The position numbers and the translations under genes are program-made. The notes under the pieces were generated by a model. That model was given only the letters and a program-made list of their open reading frames with translations. It ran no database searches and had not been told where the DNA came from. From Pseudomonadota bacterium (GTDB taxonomy: Bacteria; Pseudomonadota; Gammaproteobacteria; Xanthomonadales; Xanthomonadaceae): a DNA stretch of 40,592 nucleotides. Location: the NCBI GenBank assembly GCA_963205415.1, contig CAUJJS010000133.1, positions 1 through 40,592 of the forward strand. The letters are read 5' to 3'. Positions 14,983-23,518 of this stretch are shown one piece after another (position 1 is the stretch's first letter; each line of letters starts with the position of its first letter).

Positions 14983-17589
14983 TTACGGGGTATAACTGGC
15001 CTTGAGGGTCACGCCCGAATAGGCGCTGTAGGCACGCAGCATGATGTGATACGTACCCGCAGTCGGTGCACTGGCCTCACAGGCCTCGGCATTGCCGGCC
15101 TTGTAGGGGCGGCAATCATAGGTCGAGGTCGTGGGTTTGGAACCCAACCGCACGTACATGTCAGCGTCACCTGTTCCACCGGAAATCTCGATGCGCAAGT
15201 TGGTGGCACCTGCCGGCACGTTGACCGTCCAGTATTTGGCGCTGTTCTTGGCGCCCGACAATCCCGTCACCGGCACACCGTTGCTCAGCACCGATCCACC
15301 GCTGCTGCCACCGCTGACTGTGACACTGGCGGTCTTGGTGTTGGTTGCACCCTTGTTGTCGGTGACGGTCAAGCTGACGGTGTAGGTACCCGCGGCCGAG
15401 TAGGTCTTGCTCGGGTTGGTGGCGGTCGAAGTGGTGCCGTCGCCAAAGTTCCAGCTGCGCGATGCAATCGAACCATCGCTGTCACTCGAACTGTCGGTGA
15501 AGTTCACCGTCAAGCCGCTGACGCTGCTGCTGAAGTTGGCAACAGGCGCCGTGTTGGGTGCGGTGGTCGAATAGCTGCCGACCAAACTGACACCACTGAA
15601 CGCCGAATAGCCACGAACCATCACGTGATACGTGCCGGCTTGAGGTGCAGCCACCGTGCAAGTCTCGGCATTGCCGGACTTGTAGGGGCGGCAGTCATAC
15701 GTCGAGGTGGTGGGCTGGCTGCCAAAACGCAGGTACATATCGGCATCGCCTGTACCACCGGACATCGCCAATTGCAGATTGCTGGCACCTGCTGGCACCA
15801 CGATCGTCCAGTACTGCGCACTGCTGGCGGCGCCAGCAATACCGTTCACCGGCACGCCATTGCTGAGCACGCTGCTGCTGGGTGTGCTCGCCACCGTGAC
15901 GCTGGCGGTCTTGGTGTTGGTTGCACCCTTATTGTCGGTCACGGTCAAGGTGACGGTGTAGGTACCGGCCGCAGAATAGGTCTTGCTCGGGTTGGTGGCG
16001 GTCGAGGTGGTGCCATCACCGAAGTTCCAGCTGCGCGAAGCAATCGAACCATCGCTGTCACTCGAACTGTCGGTGAAGTTCACCGTCAAGCCGCTGACGC
16101 TGCTGCTGAAATTGGCCGTAGGTGCCGCGTTGCTTGAACCACCACCTATCGCTGCATTGACCGCCGCGTAGGCATCGACGATGCCCGCACCACAACCACC
16201 CGAACAGGTCCCTGGCATGGCACGTGCTGTGCTGACCAACATGCTCTTGATTTCAGCCGGCGTGCGGCTGGGCGATGCACTTAGCATCAGGGCCGCGACA
16301 CCCGCCACATGCGGTGTGGCCATCGAGGTGCCGTCATAGAACGCATAGGTTTCGGCCGATGGTCCGGCGCTACCGCTGTTGAGCGTGGACAAGATGCCCT
16401 TGGCCGTGGTCGAGGTCTGGCAGCCGGTTTGCGCGGCATTGGGGATGCAGGTTTCGCCGCCCGGCGCGGTGACCGTGATCAGGTTGCCGTAGTTGGAGTA
16501 CCACGAGCGATTGCCTTCCTTGTCGTTGGCGGCCACCGCCACGACGTTGGCGCAGTTGGCCGGCGAGGCATCCGAGACATTCTTGTTCTCGTTGCCAGCA
16601 GCGATCACCACCACGGTGCCACGCGACACCGCACTGTTGATGGCATTCTGGAAGGTGCTGCCACAGGAGCCGCTGCCGCCCAAGCTCAAATTGATGACCT
16701 TGGCCGGATTGGCATTGGCCGGCACACCGCTGACGCTGCCGCCCGATGCCCAGACGATGGCATCGGCGATGTCCGAATCGTAACCACCGCCCTTGCCGAG
16801 CACGCGCACGGGCTGAATCTTGGCGCCGTAGGCCACGCCCGCCACGCCCTTGTTGTTGTTGGTGACTGCAGCGATCGTGCCGGCCACATGCGTGCCATGC
16901 CAGCTCGATGGATAGCCACCATCGGCATCGCCCGGATCGCTCGGATCCGAATCTCGACCATTGCCGTCGGCTGCGACCGAAGCGGTGGAGATGAAGTCGT
17001 AGCCGGCAATCACGTTGCCATTGAGATCGCTGTGATTGGTGATGCCGGTGTCGAGCACCGCGACCACCACGCCGCTTCCCGTGGACAGGTCCCAGGCGCT
17101 CTGCACGTTCAAGCCACCGACGCTTTCGAAGTAGTGCCACTGCTCGCCGTAGCGGGTGTCGTTGGGCACAGACTTGATCTGGTTCAAACGATCCACTTCG
17201 ACGTATTCGATGCCGTTCTGATCCGCCAAGGCCGCCATGAAGTCACGGGCTTCCGTGACGTTCAAGCTCCTCGCCAGCTCCAACACCTGCCCACCCACCG
17301 CCAGTTCACGTGACGATTTGAGCCGCGTTCCAACGCGCGTAAAGGCCAAACTCAGCGCCTGACTGCGCCCTGCGGCACTCAGTCGCGATTGGTTACCGTC
17401 CTGAAACTTGACGATGAATCGATCGTACTGAGCATTCACTTGTAGCGCCGAGGTCTGCATGCGTGCCCCGCTGCGGGAGATTTCGTCGCCCGCCGATGCG
17501 TCGTTGGTATAAGCAGTGCCGGTAATGGCCAGGGCCAAGGCCATAGCCAAGGCATTCGCCCGTCCATGACGGAAGAAGCAAGTGTTCAC
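14983..17589 (-). CDS. Secreted subtilisin-like (S8) serine peptidase with two PKD-PPC modules
   Basis: I start at GTG 17589, which has GGGGAC about 8 nt upstream and yields a good signal peptide (NTCFFRHGRANALAMALALAITGTAYT); the frame is open further upstream but not peptidase-like. The 868-residue product has a signal peptide (about 1-33) and an I9-type propeptide (about 55-135). The catalytic domain (about 150-485) has D180 (VAVLDTG), H231 (HGTHVAGT), N333 (AAGNEN) and S422 (GTSMATPHVAG). PKD, PPC, PKD and PPC domains follow. PKD and bacterial pre-peptidase C-terminal domains often aid substrate binding or secretion and may be trimmed. It is likely an extracellular protease, probably exported through Sec and type II secretion. 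It is monocistronic. Confidence 0.95.
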   Translation of the reverse strand: MNTCFFRHGRANALAMALALAITGTAYTNDASAGDEISRSGARMQTSALQVNAQYDRFIVKFQDGNQSRLSAAGRSQALSLAFTRVGTRLKSSRELAVGGQVLELARSLNVTEARDFMAALADQNGIEYVEVDRLNQIKSVPNDTRYGEQWHYFESVGGLNVQSAWDLSTGSGVVVAVLDTGITNHSDLNGNVIAGYDFISTASVAADGNGRDSDPSDPGDADGGYPSSWHGTHVAGTIAAVTNNNKGVAGVAYGAKIQPVRVLGKGGGYDSDIADAIVWASGGSVSGVPANANPAKVINLSLGGSGSCGSTFQNAINSAVSRGTVVVIAAGNENKNVSDASPANCANVVAVAANDKEGNRSWYSNYGNLITVTAPGGETCIPNAAQTGCQTSTTAKGILSTLNSGSAGPSAETYAFYDGTSMATPHVAGVAALMLSASPSRTPAEIKSMLVSTARAMPGTCSGGCGAGIVDAYAAVNAAIGGGSSNAAPTANFSSSVSGLTVNFTDSSSDSDGSIASRSWNFGDGTTSTATNPSKTYSAAGTYTVTLTVTDNKGATNTKTASVTVASTPSSSVLSNGVPVNGIAGAASSAQYWTIVVPAGASNLQLAMSGGTGDADMYLRFGSQPTTSTYDCRPYKSGNAETCTVAAPQAGTYHVMVRGYSAFSGVSLVGSYSTTAPNTAPVANFSSSVSGLTVNFTDSSSDSDGSIASRSWNFGDGTTSTATNPSKTYSAAGTYTVSLTVTDNKGATNTKTASVTVSGGSSGGSVLSNGVPVTGLSGAKNSAKYWTVNVPAGATNLRIEISGGTGDADMYVRLGSKPTTSTYDCRPYKAGNAEACEASAPTAGTYHIMLRAYSAYSGVTLKASYTP
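15320..15540 (-). repeat. PKD duplication, copy 2 (C-terminal)
   Basis: This 221-bp stretch encodes the second PKD domain of the S8 peptidase and aligns without gaps to 15896-16116. I count about 14 differences, nearly all silent. The adjoining PPC domains are more diverged. Confidence 0.9.
15896..16116 (-). repeat. PKD duplication, copy 1 (N-terminal)
   Basis: This is the partner of 15320-15540, in the same orientation. The two copies are 576 bp apart and the repeat unit is one PKD plus one PPC domain. Confidence 0.9.
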
Positions 17590-18007
17590 GTCTTGATGTC
17601 CCCAAAAAGTGTGAGTGGAAAGGTGGCAAGACGGATGGCCCGACAGACACGAGCCGCGCCTCCTTTCGCCCATCCTCGATGTCGCTTCCTGCGACACCCA
17701 GCCCCTCGCCGCGATGTGATCGTGCAGATGACGATCAATCGGTGTGGATGGACGCGTGTACCCCGTCCCCAAGGCAAACGCGCCGGGGGAACCTAGCAAC
17801 AGGCTTCGAAGGGTGTCAACACATTCGTGAAGTCGATCACGACAAGGGCACAAAAACCGCGATCTGGTGCGCTTTTCGTGTGGGTCGCGGTACGACGAAA
17901 ATCAATTTTGCACCGCAGCAATGCGCGAAAACATGCCGTAGCGCTGCATGAAAGTGACGTTGTGCGTCACTCAACACGCCCCGCCTCTGGGCATCAAGCC
18001 ACGGCTT
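17590..18007. other. 418-bp gap without a recognisable gene
   Basis: This region is upstream of the S8 peptidase and downstream of sufT. I see no convincing gene or sigma-70 promoter. It contains the 6-bp inverted repeat GTGACG-TTGTG-CGTCAC (17952-17968) and a TTTTCGT/ACGAAAA dyad (17873-17901), either of which could be an operator. Confidence 0.4.
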
Positions 18008-18559
18008 TCAGAACATGCCCGTCTCAAGCCGAGCGGCTTCGCTCATCAAGGACTGATTCCAAGGCGGATCGAACACCAGTTCGGTATCCACCTCGACGAT
18101 GGTCGGGATCAACTCCAGTTTTTCCCGAATGTCGGCCACCAAGATGTCGCCCATGCCGCAGCCCGGCGCGGTCAGGGTCACCTTGATCGCCACGTGCCGA
18201 CCGCCTTCACCATCGTGGGTCACATCACAGGCATACACCAAGCCCAGATCCACGATGTTGATCGGGATTTCCGGATCAAAGCAGGTGCGCAATTGGCGCC
18301 AGACCAACTCTTCCACATCCTCATCCCGCGCATCCTCGGGCAGGACGAGCGGCTCGGGTGGTTCCTTGCCGATGGCATCCGCCTCGTCACCAGCGATACG
18401 GAAGAGATTTCCCTCCACGAACACGGTGAAGCTCCCACCCAAGGCTTGGGTGATATAGCCCACGGTGCCGGCCGGCAAGGTCACTTCATCGCCGTGTGGC
18501 ACCATGACGGCGGGGCAATCCCGCTCGAACTCCACTGGCTCACTGCTGCGGCTGTACAT
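18008..18559 (-). CDS. sufT: Putative Fe-S cluster assembly factor SufT (DUF59)
   Basis: SufT helps iron-sulfur cluster maturation or transfer. From the ATG at 18559 (MYSRSSEPVEFERDCPAV) the protein has 183 residues, the usual length. An N-terminal region with PHGDEVTLPAGTVGYITQALGGSFTV is followed by a DUF59 (MIP18) domain with CFDPEIPINIVDLGLVY and LTAPGCGMGDILVADI. The conserved cysteine of the GCGMG motif is present. The frame continues upstream to 18874 antisense to the next gene, but that part is not SufT. No other suf genes are in the window. A TAGAAT -10-like box lies near 18633. Confidence 0.92.
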   Translation of the reverse strand: MYSRSSEPVEFERDCPAVMVPHGDEVTLPAGTVGYITQALGGSFTVFVEGNLFRIAGDEADAIGKEPPEPLVLPEDARDEDVEELVWRQLRTCFDPEIPINIVDLGLVYACDVTHDGEGGRHVAIKVTLTAPGCGMGDILVADIREKLELIPTIVEVDTELVFDPPWNQSLMSEAARLETGMF

Positions 18560-18669
18560 GAAACGATTACTCTTTTGCGCCGACGTTGCGGCAGATACAT
18601 CGCCGTGACACTCGTCGCGACGCGAGCTGGCTATTCTAACGTATCGATGTCTTAAGCCCTGACTCAACC

Positions 18670-19077
18670 ATGACGACGCCGCTTCGAAATCTTGCGACGC
18701 TGTGCTTTCTGGTGCTGCTTGCCGCCTTGGGCATGGCCGCCATCTGGGGCTCGCTGGCCATCTTCGCGCGCAGCGGCTGCGCTTGGATGGCGCTGGTTGT
18801 GGCCGCCGACGCCGCCCTGTTGTTGCGTCTGGCCGCCATGCCGGGAGGCAAAACGCGTGCGACACTGGCGGCAACCATGACCCTCATTGCCTTGGCCACG
18901 AGCACCTTCACCGTGGCCGCGGTGAGCATCGGTCTTGCGTTTGGAACCCCGCCACCCGAGTCGATTGGCATGATTGATCCTGCCTTGGCCCTGACTTGGT
19001 GGCGCCTGAACGTGTCGAACTGGGATGTGTTGTGGCTACTACTCGCCCTGCCCTTGGCGTGGTGGATGGGGCGTTGA
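18670..19077 (+). CDS. Small integral membrane protein of unknown function
   Basis: The 135-residue protein has four hydrophobic segments (about 7-29, 37-56, 64-87 and 110-132) and a loop with WWRLNVSNWD before the last. I do not recognise a family. It is divergent from sufT (110 bp between start codons) and precedes the YihY-type gene by about 30-70 bp, so it may be the first gene of that transcript. Codon use resembles its neighbours, which supports it as a real gene. Confidence 0.6.
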   Translation: MTTPLRNLATLCFLVLLAALGMAAIWGSLAIFARSGCAWMALVVAADAALLLRLAAMPGGKTRATLAATMTLIALATSTFTVAAVSIGLAFGTPPPESIGMIDPALALTWWRLNVSNWDVLWLLLALPLAWWMGR

Positions 19078-19105
19078 TCTTGGCGTGGCGCGCAGCGAAG
19101 GGTGC

Positions 19106-20407
19106 ATGGTGACACCACAGCCAATGCCTGCTCGGGTATCGTTGCAACCCATGTCCGCACTCTCGCCTAGCCGACGTTGGATTGCTGCTCGTCGTGAGTG
19201 GCTCGAAGCTTTCCTGCGTTTTCTTGCGCGGCGCTTCATCGAGGACCGTTGTTTCGATTCGGCCGCCACCTTGGCCTATGCCACCTTGTTCGCGGCGGTG
19301 CCACTGGCGGCGGTGGTGTTCGGCGTGGTGTCGATGTTTCCGTTCTACGAAGACTGGGTGGCGCAGTTGACGCGCTTCGTGTTCGAAAACTTCATGCCGA
19401 GCGCGGCCGACAGTGTGGCCGGTTTTCTGTCGGAGGCCGCTGGCAATGCGCGAGCGTTGTCCGGCTTGGGTGCGGCGACGGTTTTGGTGACGGCGTTGTT
19501 GACCTTGTCACGAATCGAAGACACCTTCAACCGCATCTGGCGTGTGGCCGAACCACGACGCGCCTTGTCGCGTCTGTTGATCTACTGGGCCGCCATCACC
19601 CTGTTGCCGCTCTTGGCGGTGGCAAGTTTCGCGGTGTCCTCGTATGTGGCTTCCTTGCCGGTGCTGGGCGATGAAGCCGAGCATGGCGGCTTGCTGCGGG
19701 TGTTGCCGGTGGGGCTGGAACTTCTGGCCTTCAGCCTTGCCTATCGGCTCATCCCCAATCGCACCGTGGCAATGCGGCACGCGCTGTTGGCCGGTGCGCT
19801 GGCCACGGCCCTGTTCGAACTGGCCAAATGGGCCTTTGCCTTGTATTTGACGCGCGCCAACTATCAGGCCTTGTACGGCGCCATCGCGGTGATCCCGATC
19901 TTCCTGATCTGGCTGTATGTGTCCTGGGTGGTGGTGTTGCTGGGCGCTTCGTTTGCTGCGTCTTTGACGGCCTTTCGCTTTCGTCCCGCGCAACAACGCC
20001 TGCCTGATGGTTTCGAGTTTTACGCCATGCTGCGTTTGCTGGGGCGACTGTCGCAGGCGCAGGGCACGGGCAGTGGTTTGCAGACCGCGCAGTTGCAGCA
20101 GTTGGAGCCGGCGATCAGTGACGATACCTTGATGAGCCTGTTGCAGGCCTTGCTGCAGGCGCGCGTGGTGCGGCGGTTGGAGGACGGTGGCTATGCGCTG
20201 GTGCGCGACCTTGCGCATTTGCCGATGGATGAACTGTATGAAAGCGCGGGTTTGCGTATTCCCTTGGCGTTTGCCCAAATGCCCGAGCGCAACGATGCCA
20301 TTGGTCAGCGCGCGCAGGCAGAATTGAATGCCTTGCGCGATCTCTTGCAACTGCACCTGCGTCGCACGGTGGCGCAGGTGCTTTCTGATGACAAGGACGA
20401 AAAATGA
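19106..20407 (+). CDS. YihY/BrkB (UPF0761) family inner-membrane protein
   Basis: Family features are RFxEDRCFDSAATLAYATLFAAVPLAAV, a six-helix membrane core up to about residue 300, and the signature LYGAIAVIPIFLIWLYVSWVVVLLGASFAASL. A cytoplasmic C-terminal domain of about 130 residues, helical and winged-helix-like (TLMSLLQALLQARVVRRLEDGGYALVRDL), follows as in the longer form of the family. The ATG at 19106 has GAAGGG upstream (433 residues). The ATG at 19151 (MSALSPSRRW, 418 residues) fits the family N-terminus better but lacks a ribosome site. The molecular function is not established; the name virulence factor BrkB is historical. It overlaps the next gene by 4 bp. Confidence 0.92.
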   Translation: MVTPQPMPARVSLQPMSALSPSRRWIAARREWLEAFLRFLARRFIEDRCFDSAATLAYATLFAAVPLAAVVFGVVSMFPFYEDWVAQLTRFVFENFMPSAADSVAGFLSEAAGNARALSGLGAATVLVTALLTLSRIEDTFNRIWRVAEPRRALSRLLIYWAAITLLPLLAVASFAVSSYVASLPVLGDEAEHGGLLRVLPVGLELLAFSLAYRLIPNRTVAMRHALLAGALATALFELAKWAFALYLTRANYQALYGAIAVIPIFLIWLYVSWVVVLLGASFAASLTAFRFRPAQQRLPDGFEFYAMLRLLGRLSQAQGTGSGLQTAQLQQLEPAISDDTLMSLLQALLQARVVRRLEDGGYALVRDLAHLPMDELYESAGLRIPLAFAQMPERNDAIGQRAQAELNALRDLLQLHLRRTVAQVLSDDKDEK

Positions 20408-20895
20408 TGCGTATTCGAAACCTGATGATGGCGTTTGGCCTGAGTCTGTTGGCGGCAGCGCCGGTGTCGGCGGTCGAAAATGAGCCCGAACTGGCCGGCG
20501 CCCTGAAGGTTCCCACGGTCCATGGCGCCACGTTCGATTTGTCGGCCCAGCGTGGTCAGTGGGTGGTGATCAATTACTGGGCGACGTGGTGCAGTCCTTG
20601 CCTCAAGGAGATGCCGGACCTCGATGCCTTCGACAAGGCGCACGAGAATGCCATGGTGGTGGGGCTGGCGTACGAGGACATCACCGTGCCGGAGATGCAG
20701 GCCTTCCTGAAGGAGCATCCGGTGTCGTATCCGATTGCCATCGTCGATGTTTACGACCCGCCGGCCGCTTTCCCTGCGCCGCGTGGACTGCCGATGACTT
20801 GGCTGGTCGATCCGGAAGGCCGCATCGCCAAGCGTTTTCTGGGGCCGATTACGGCACGCGATCTGGAAAAGGCCATCGCTCCGGCCACGCCATGA
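20404..20895 (+). CDS. TlpA-like periplasmic thioredoxin-fold protein
   Basis: The 163-residue protein has a signal peptide (about 1-23, MAFGLSLLAAAPVSA) and a TlpA/ResA-type thioredoxin domain. The redox motif is WCSPC (C63, C66) in VVINYWATWCSPCLKEMPDLDAF. The cis-proline loop is RGLPMTWLVDPEGRI. It probably acts in the periplasm or tethered to the membrane as a thiol-disulfide oxidoreductase; its partner is unknown. It shares ATGA overlaps with both neighbours, so the three genes are likely co-translated. Confidence 0.92.
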   Translation: MMRIRNLMMAFGLSLLAAAPVSAVENEPELAGALKVPTVHGATFDLSAQRGQWVVINYWATWCSPCLKEMPDLDAFDKAHENAMVVGLAYEDITVPEMQAFLKEHPVSYPIAIVDVYDPPAAFPAPRGLPMTWLVDPEGRIAKRFLGPITARDLEKAIAPATP

Positions 20896-21164
20896 TCGAG
20901 GCGCGGCGATTTTTCGTCAGCGGCCGGGTGCAGGGCGTGTACTTTCGCGCCAGCACGCGAGAGGCCGCCATGGCGCTCGGCGTGCGTGGATACGCACGTA
21001 ATCTGGACGATGGTCGGGTAGAAGTGCTGGCCCTTGGTGATGCGACCGCGCTTGGCCAATTGGAGACTTGGCTGTGGCACGGGCCACCCCTCGCGCGCGT
21101 GGACTCGGTTCACACCGTGGCCGCCTCGGTAGACGAGGCAGGCGATGGATTCAGCACCGGCTGA
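20892..21164 (+). CDS. acyP: Acylphosphatase
   Basis: This small enzyme hydrolyses carboxyl-phosphate bonds such as that of acetyl phosphate. The 90-residue product has both signature motifs: GRVQGVYFRAST with the phosphate-binding arginine R19, and GYARNLDDGRVEV with the catalytic asparagine N37. The length is typical (about 92). Its ATG overlaps the TGA of the TlpA-like gene. It converges on rluB with only 15 bp between stop codons and no room for a separate terminator. Confidence 0.95.
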   Translation: MIEARRFFVSGRVQGVYFRASTREAAMALGVRGYARNLDDGRVEVLALGDATALGQLETWLWHGPPLARVDSVHTVAASVDEAGDGFSTG

Positions 21165-21179
21165 ACCGGCGCCTTGGAC

Positions 21180-22730
21180 TCAACCGCGGGGCTTGTTGGT
21201 ACGCGGTGCGCCGTGGCCAGGACGTGCGCCGGCGCGTGAGGGCGGCTTGCCGCGACCCTTGGGCCCTTGCGAGCCGCCCGGCTTGCCGCCGTAAGGACTG
21301 GCATTGCCGTGTGAGCGGTCTTGATACGGGCCGTTGCCGCCACCCGGCTTGCCTTGGTACGGACTATTGCCGCCACCGGGCTTGCCCTGATACGGACTAT
21401 TGCCGCCGCCCGGCTTGCCTTGATACGGGCCGTTGCCGCCGCCCGGCTTGCCTTGGCGCGCACCATCACCACCAAACTTGCCTTGATAGGAGCCACCACC
21501 CGGCTTGCCGTGACCGGCAGCGCCAGGTCCTGGGCGACCAACATGCCGTGGCGGCGCAATACGACTGGTGGTGGTGACACCTTCCGGCGCGTACCAAGAA
21601 CGCTGTTCGGCGGGATTCTCGAAGCCGGGGGCCGCCGCCTTGCGACGGTTCGGCTTGCCTGGGCGCGCGCCGCCCGGAGCGGTCAAGCGATTGCCGATGT
21701 CGTCTGGAATCGAGCGGCCGTGCCCACCCTTGCCACGAGGACCTTTCCCGAATGAGCGCTTGCCGCTGGGTTCATCACGGATGCGGTCGAAGGCGCGCAG
21801 TTCACGCGCTTCGTCGCCGTGCGAACCGTGCGTCCAGGCGCGCTGTTCGCGGGGTGCGGGACGGAACTCGGTGGGTTTGGCTTTGCGCTGGCCAATCACG
21901 TTCTGCAAGGTCAACACCGCAGGTCCACGCTCCAATTGAAGTTCCTTGCGTAGTTGTTCGACGGCTTCGCTTGGCAGTTCCTGAAAATGTCCGCGCAAGA
22001 GTTCGCGCGGCAGGCTCAGCGAGCCGTAACGAATGCGCTTGAGGCGGCTGACCTGATAGCCCAGTGCTTCCCACAGGCGACGCACTTCGCGGTTGCGACC
22101 TTCGCGCAGTACCACGCGGAACCAGGCATGGCTGTCGCTGGCGCCGATGGATTCGATCTCGTCGAATTTGGCCGGGCCGTCTTCCAGCACGATGCCGTTT
22201 TGCAGCTTGGCGACTTCTTCTTCCGTGGGTTCACCGTGGATGCGGCAGACGTATTCGCGTGTGACTGCGGTGGACGGATGGGTGAGGGCGTGGGTGAGTT
22301 CGCCGTCGGTGGTCAGCAGCAACAAGCCGGTGGTGTTGATGTCCAGCCGACCCACGTTGATCCAGCGCGAGCCCTTGATCTGCGGCAGGCGATCGAACAC
22401 GGTCGGCCGGCCTTCGGGATCTTCGCGTGTGGTGACCTCGCCTTCGGGCTTGTTGTAGAGCAGAACGCGCGGGGTTTCGGTCTGCATCGCCGCGACGAAA
22501 GTCTTGCCATCCAGTTCGATGCGATCGCCGCTGGTCACACTGCTGCCCAGGCTGGCCACTTCGCCATTGACGCGCACTTGGCCCTGGGTGATGCGTTCTT
22601 CCAATGCGCGGCGCGAACCCAGTCCGGCCTGAGCCAAGACTTTGTGCAGGCGCTCTTCAAAGGCAGGCTCCGACGTGCGCTTGAGGGAAAGGGTGCGGCG
22701 CTGGGCCGGCGGTGTGGTGTCATGACTCAT
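21180..22730 (-). CDS. rluB: 23S rRNA pseudouridine(2605) synthase RluB with long Gly-rich tail
   Basis: RluB makes pseudouridine 2605 in 23S rRNA. It has an S4 RNA-binding domain (about 26-72; ERLHKVLAQAGLGSRRALEERITQGQVRVNG) and a RsuA/RluB-type catalytic domain with GRLDINTTGLLLLT (catalytic D130). It also has LLYNKPEGEVTTREDPEGRPTVFD and REGRNREVRRLWEALGYQVSRLKRIRYG. The core ends near residue 275. A disordered basic Gly/Pro/Lys/Arg-rich tail of about 240 residues follows, partly built of 11-residue repeats. Such tails are seen on RluB of related bacteria and may bind RNA. It overlaps scpB by 4 bp; scpAB-rluB is a known linkage. Confidence 0.94.
   Translation of the reverse strand: MSHDTTPPAQRRTLSLKRTSEPAFEERLHKVLAQAGLGSRRALEERITQGQVRVNGEVASLGSSVTSGDRIELDGKTFVAAMQTETPRVLLYNKPEGEVTTREDPEGRPTVFDRLPQIKGSRWINVGRLDINTTGLLLLTTDGELTHALTHPSTAVTREYVCRIHGEPTEEEVAKLQNGIVLEDGPAKFDEIESIGASDSHAWFRVVLREGRNREVRRLWEALGYQVSRLKRIRYGSLSLPRELLRGHFQELPSEAVEQLRKELQLERGPAVLTLQNVIGQRKAKPTEFRPAPREQRAWTHGSHGDEARELRAFDRIRDEPSGKRSFGKGPRGKGGHGRSIPDDIGNRLTAPGGARPGKPNRRKAAAPGFENPAEQRSWYAPEGVTTTSRIAPPRHVGRPGPGAAGHGKPGGGSYQGKFGGDGARQGKPGGGNGPYQGKPGGGNSPYQGKPGGGNSPYQGKPGGGNGPYQDRSHGNASPYGGKPGGSQGPKGRGKPPSRAGARPGHGAPRTNKPRG
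21327..21455 (-). repeat. 33-bp tandem repeats in the rluB tail
   Basis: About four units of 33 bp encode PGGGN(S/G)PYQGK. Units differ mainly by silent changes and by S/G at one position. The repeats stay in frame and are coding, not CRISPR. Confidence 0.85.
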
Positions 22731-23518
22731 GCGATGTGCTCCGGCGCGGTATCGGCATCATCGTCCGCGGCCTTGGTGTCAAAGGTGGTTGAAATGGAAG
22801 GGTTTGAATCGCTGGCCGCGTCGGCCAAGGTCGTGATGACCGGTGGAATGACCACATCGGTGGCCTCGTCCAGCGATATCGGCAGGGCATCGTCGTCGGG
22901 GTCTGTCGCCAGCGCTTTCGGAGGCGGCGCCACGTCGAACGGAAGCTGGGGCTCCAGTTCGGTCAGGTCTCGCAATTCCGATAGTGGCGGCAGCTCGTCC
23001 AGACTCTTGAGGTTGAAGTAATCCAGAAACAGGCGAGTGGTGCCGAACAAAGCGGGCTTGCCCGGTACGTCACGGTGGCCGATGACGCGGATCCACTCGC
23101 GCTCTTCCAGTGTTTTGATGATGTTGGTGCTAACCGCAACACCGCGAATCTGCTCGATTTCGCCGCGCGTGATCGGTTGCCGGTAGGCAATCAGGGCAAG
23201 CGTCTCCAGCGTCGCACGGGTGTAACGTTGGGCACGTTCGGCCCAAAGGCGGGCAACCCAAGGGTGAACCTCGCGGCGCACTTGATAGCGATAGCCGCTG
23301 GCCACTTCCACCAGTTCCACGCCGCGCCCATCGCAGGCCGCGTGCAAGGCCGCCAGGGCGGCTTCGACTGCGCCCTCCGGCAGGGCCTGATCCAGCGGAA
23401 ACAGTTCCTGCAGCTGTGGCAGCGTCAGTGGCTGGCTCGATGCCAGCAAGGCGGCCTCCACAACGGCTTGGATCAGCTCGGCGCCGAGACTTGAATCGGA
23501 TTGAACGTCCATGGTCAT
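22727..23518 (-). CDS. scpB: Segregation and condensation protein ScpB
   Basis: ScpB is the winged-helix (kite) subunit that joins ScpA and Smc in the bacterial condensin. The 263-residue product has two winged-helix domains (about 10-90 and 95-175). Typical stretches are ATLETLALIAYRQPITRGEIEQIRGV and GHRDVPGKPALFGTTRLFLDYFNLKSLDELPPLSEL. An acidic, low-complexity tail of about 80 residues follows. It overlaps both scpA (ATGA) and rluB. Confidence 0.96.
   Translation of the reverse strand: MTMDVQSDSSLGAELIQAVVEAALLASSQPLTLPQLQELFPLDQALPEGAVEAALAALHAACDGRGVELVEVASGYRYQVRREVHPWVARLWAERAQRYTRATLETLALIAYRQPITRGEIEQIRGVAVSTNIIKTLEEREWIRVIGHRDVPGKPALFGTTRLFLDYFNLKSLDELPPLSELRDLTELEPQLPFDVAPPPKALATDPDDDALPISLDEATDVVIPPVITTLADAASDSNPSISTTFDTKAADDDADTAPEHIA

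Noticed and set aside
14851-16137. 428-codon plus-strand frame opposite the S8 peptidase
   Set aside because: Its internal repeats are the mirror of the PKD duplication; no start signal or family.
21327-21455. Regular 33-bp repeats that could suggest a CRISPR array
   Set aside because: Units are contiguous without unique spacers and encode in-frame 11-residue repeats of RluB.
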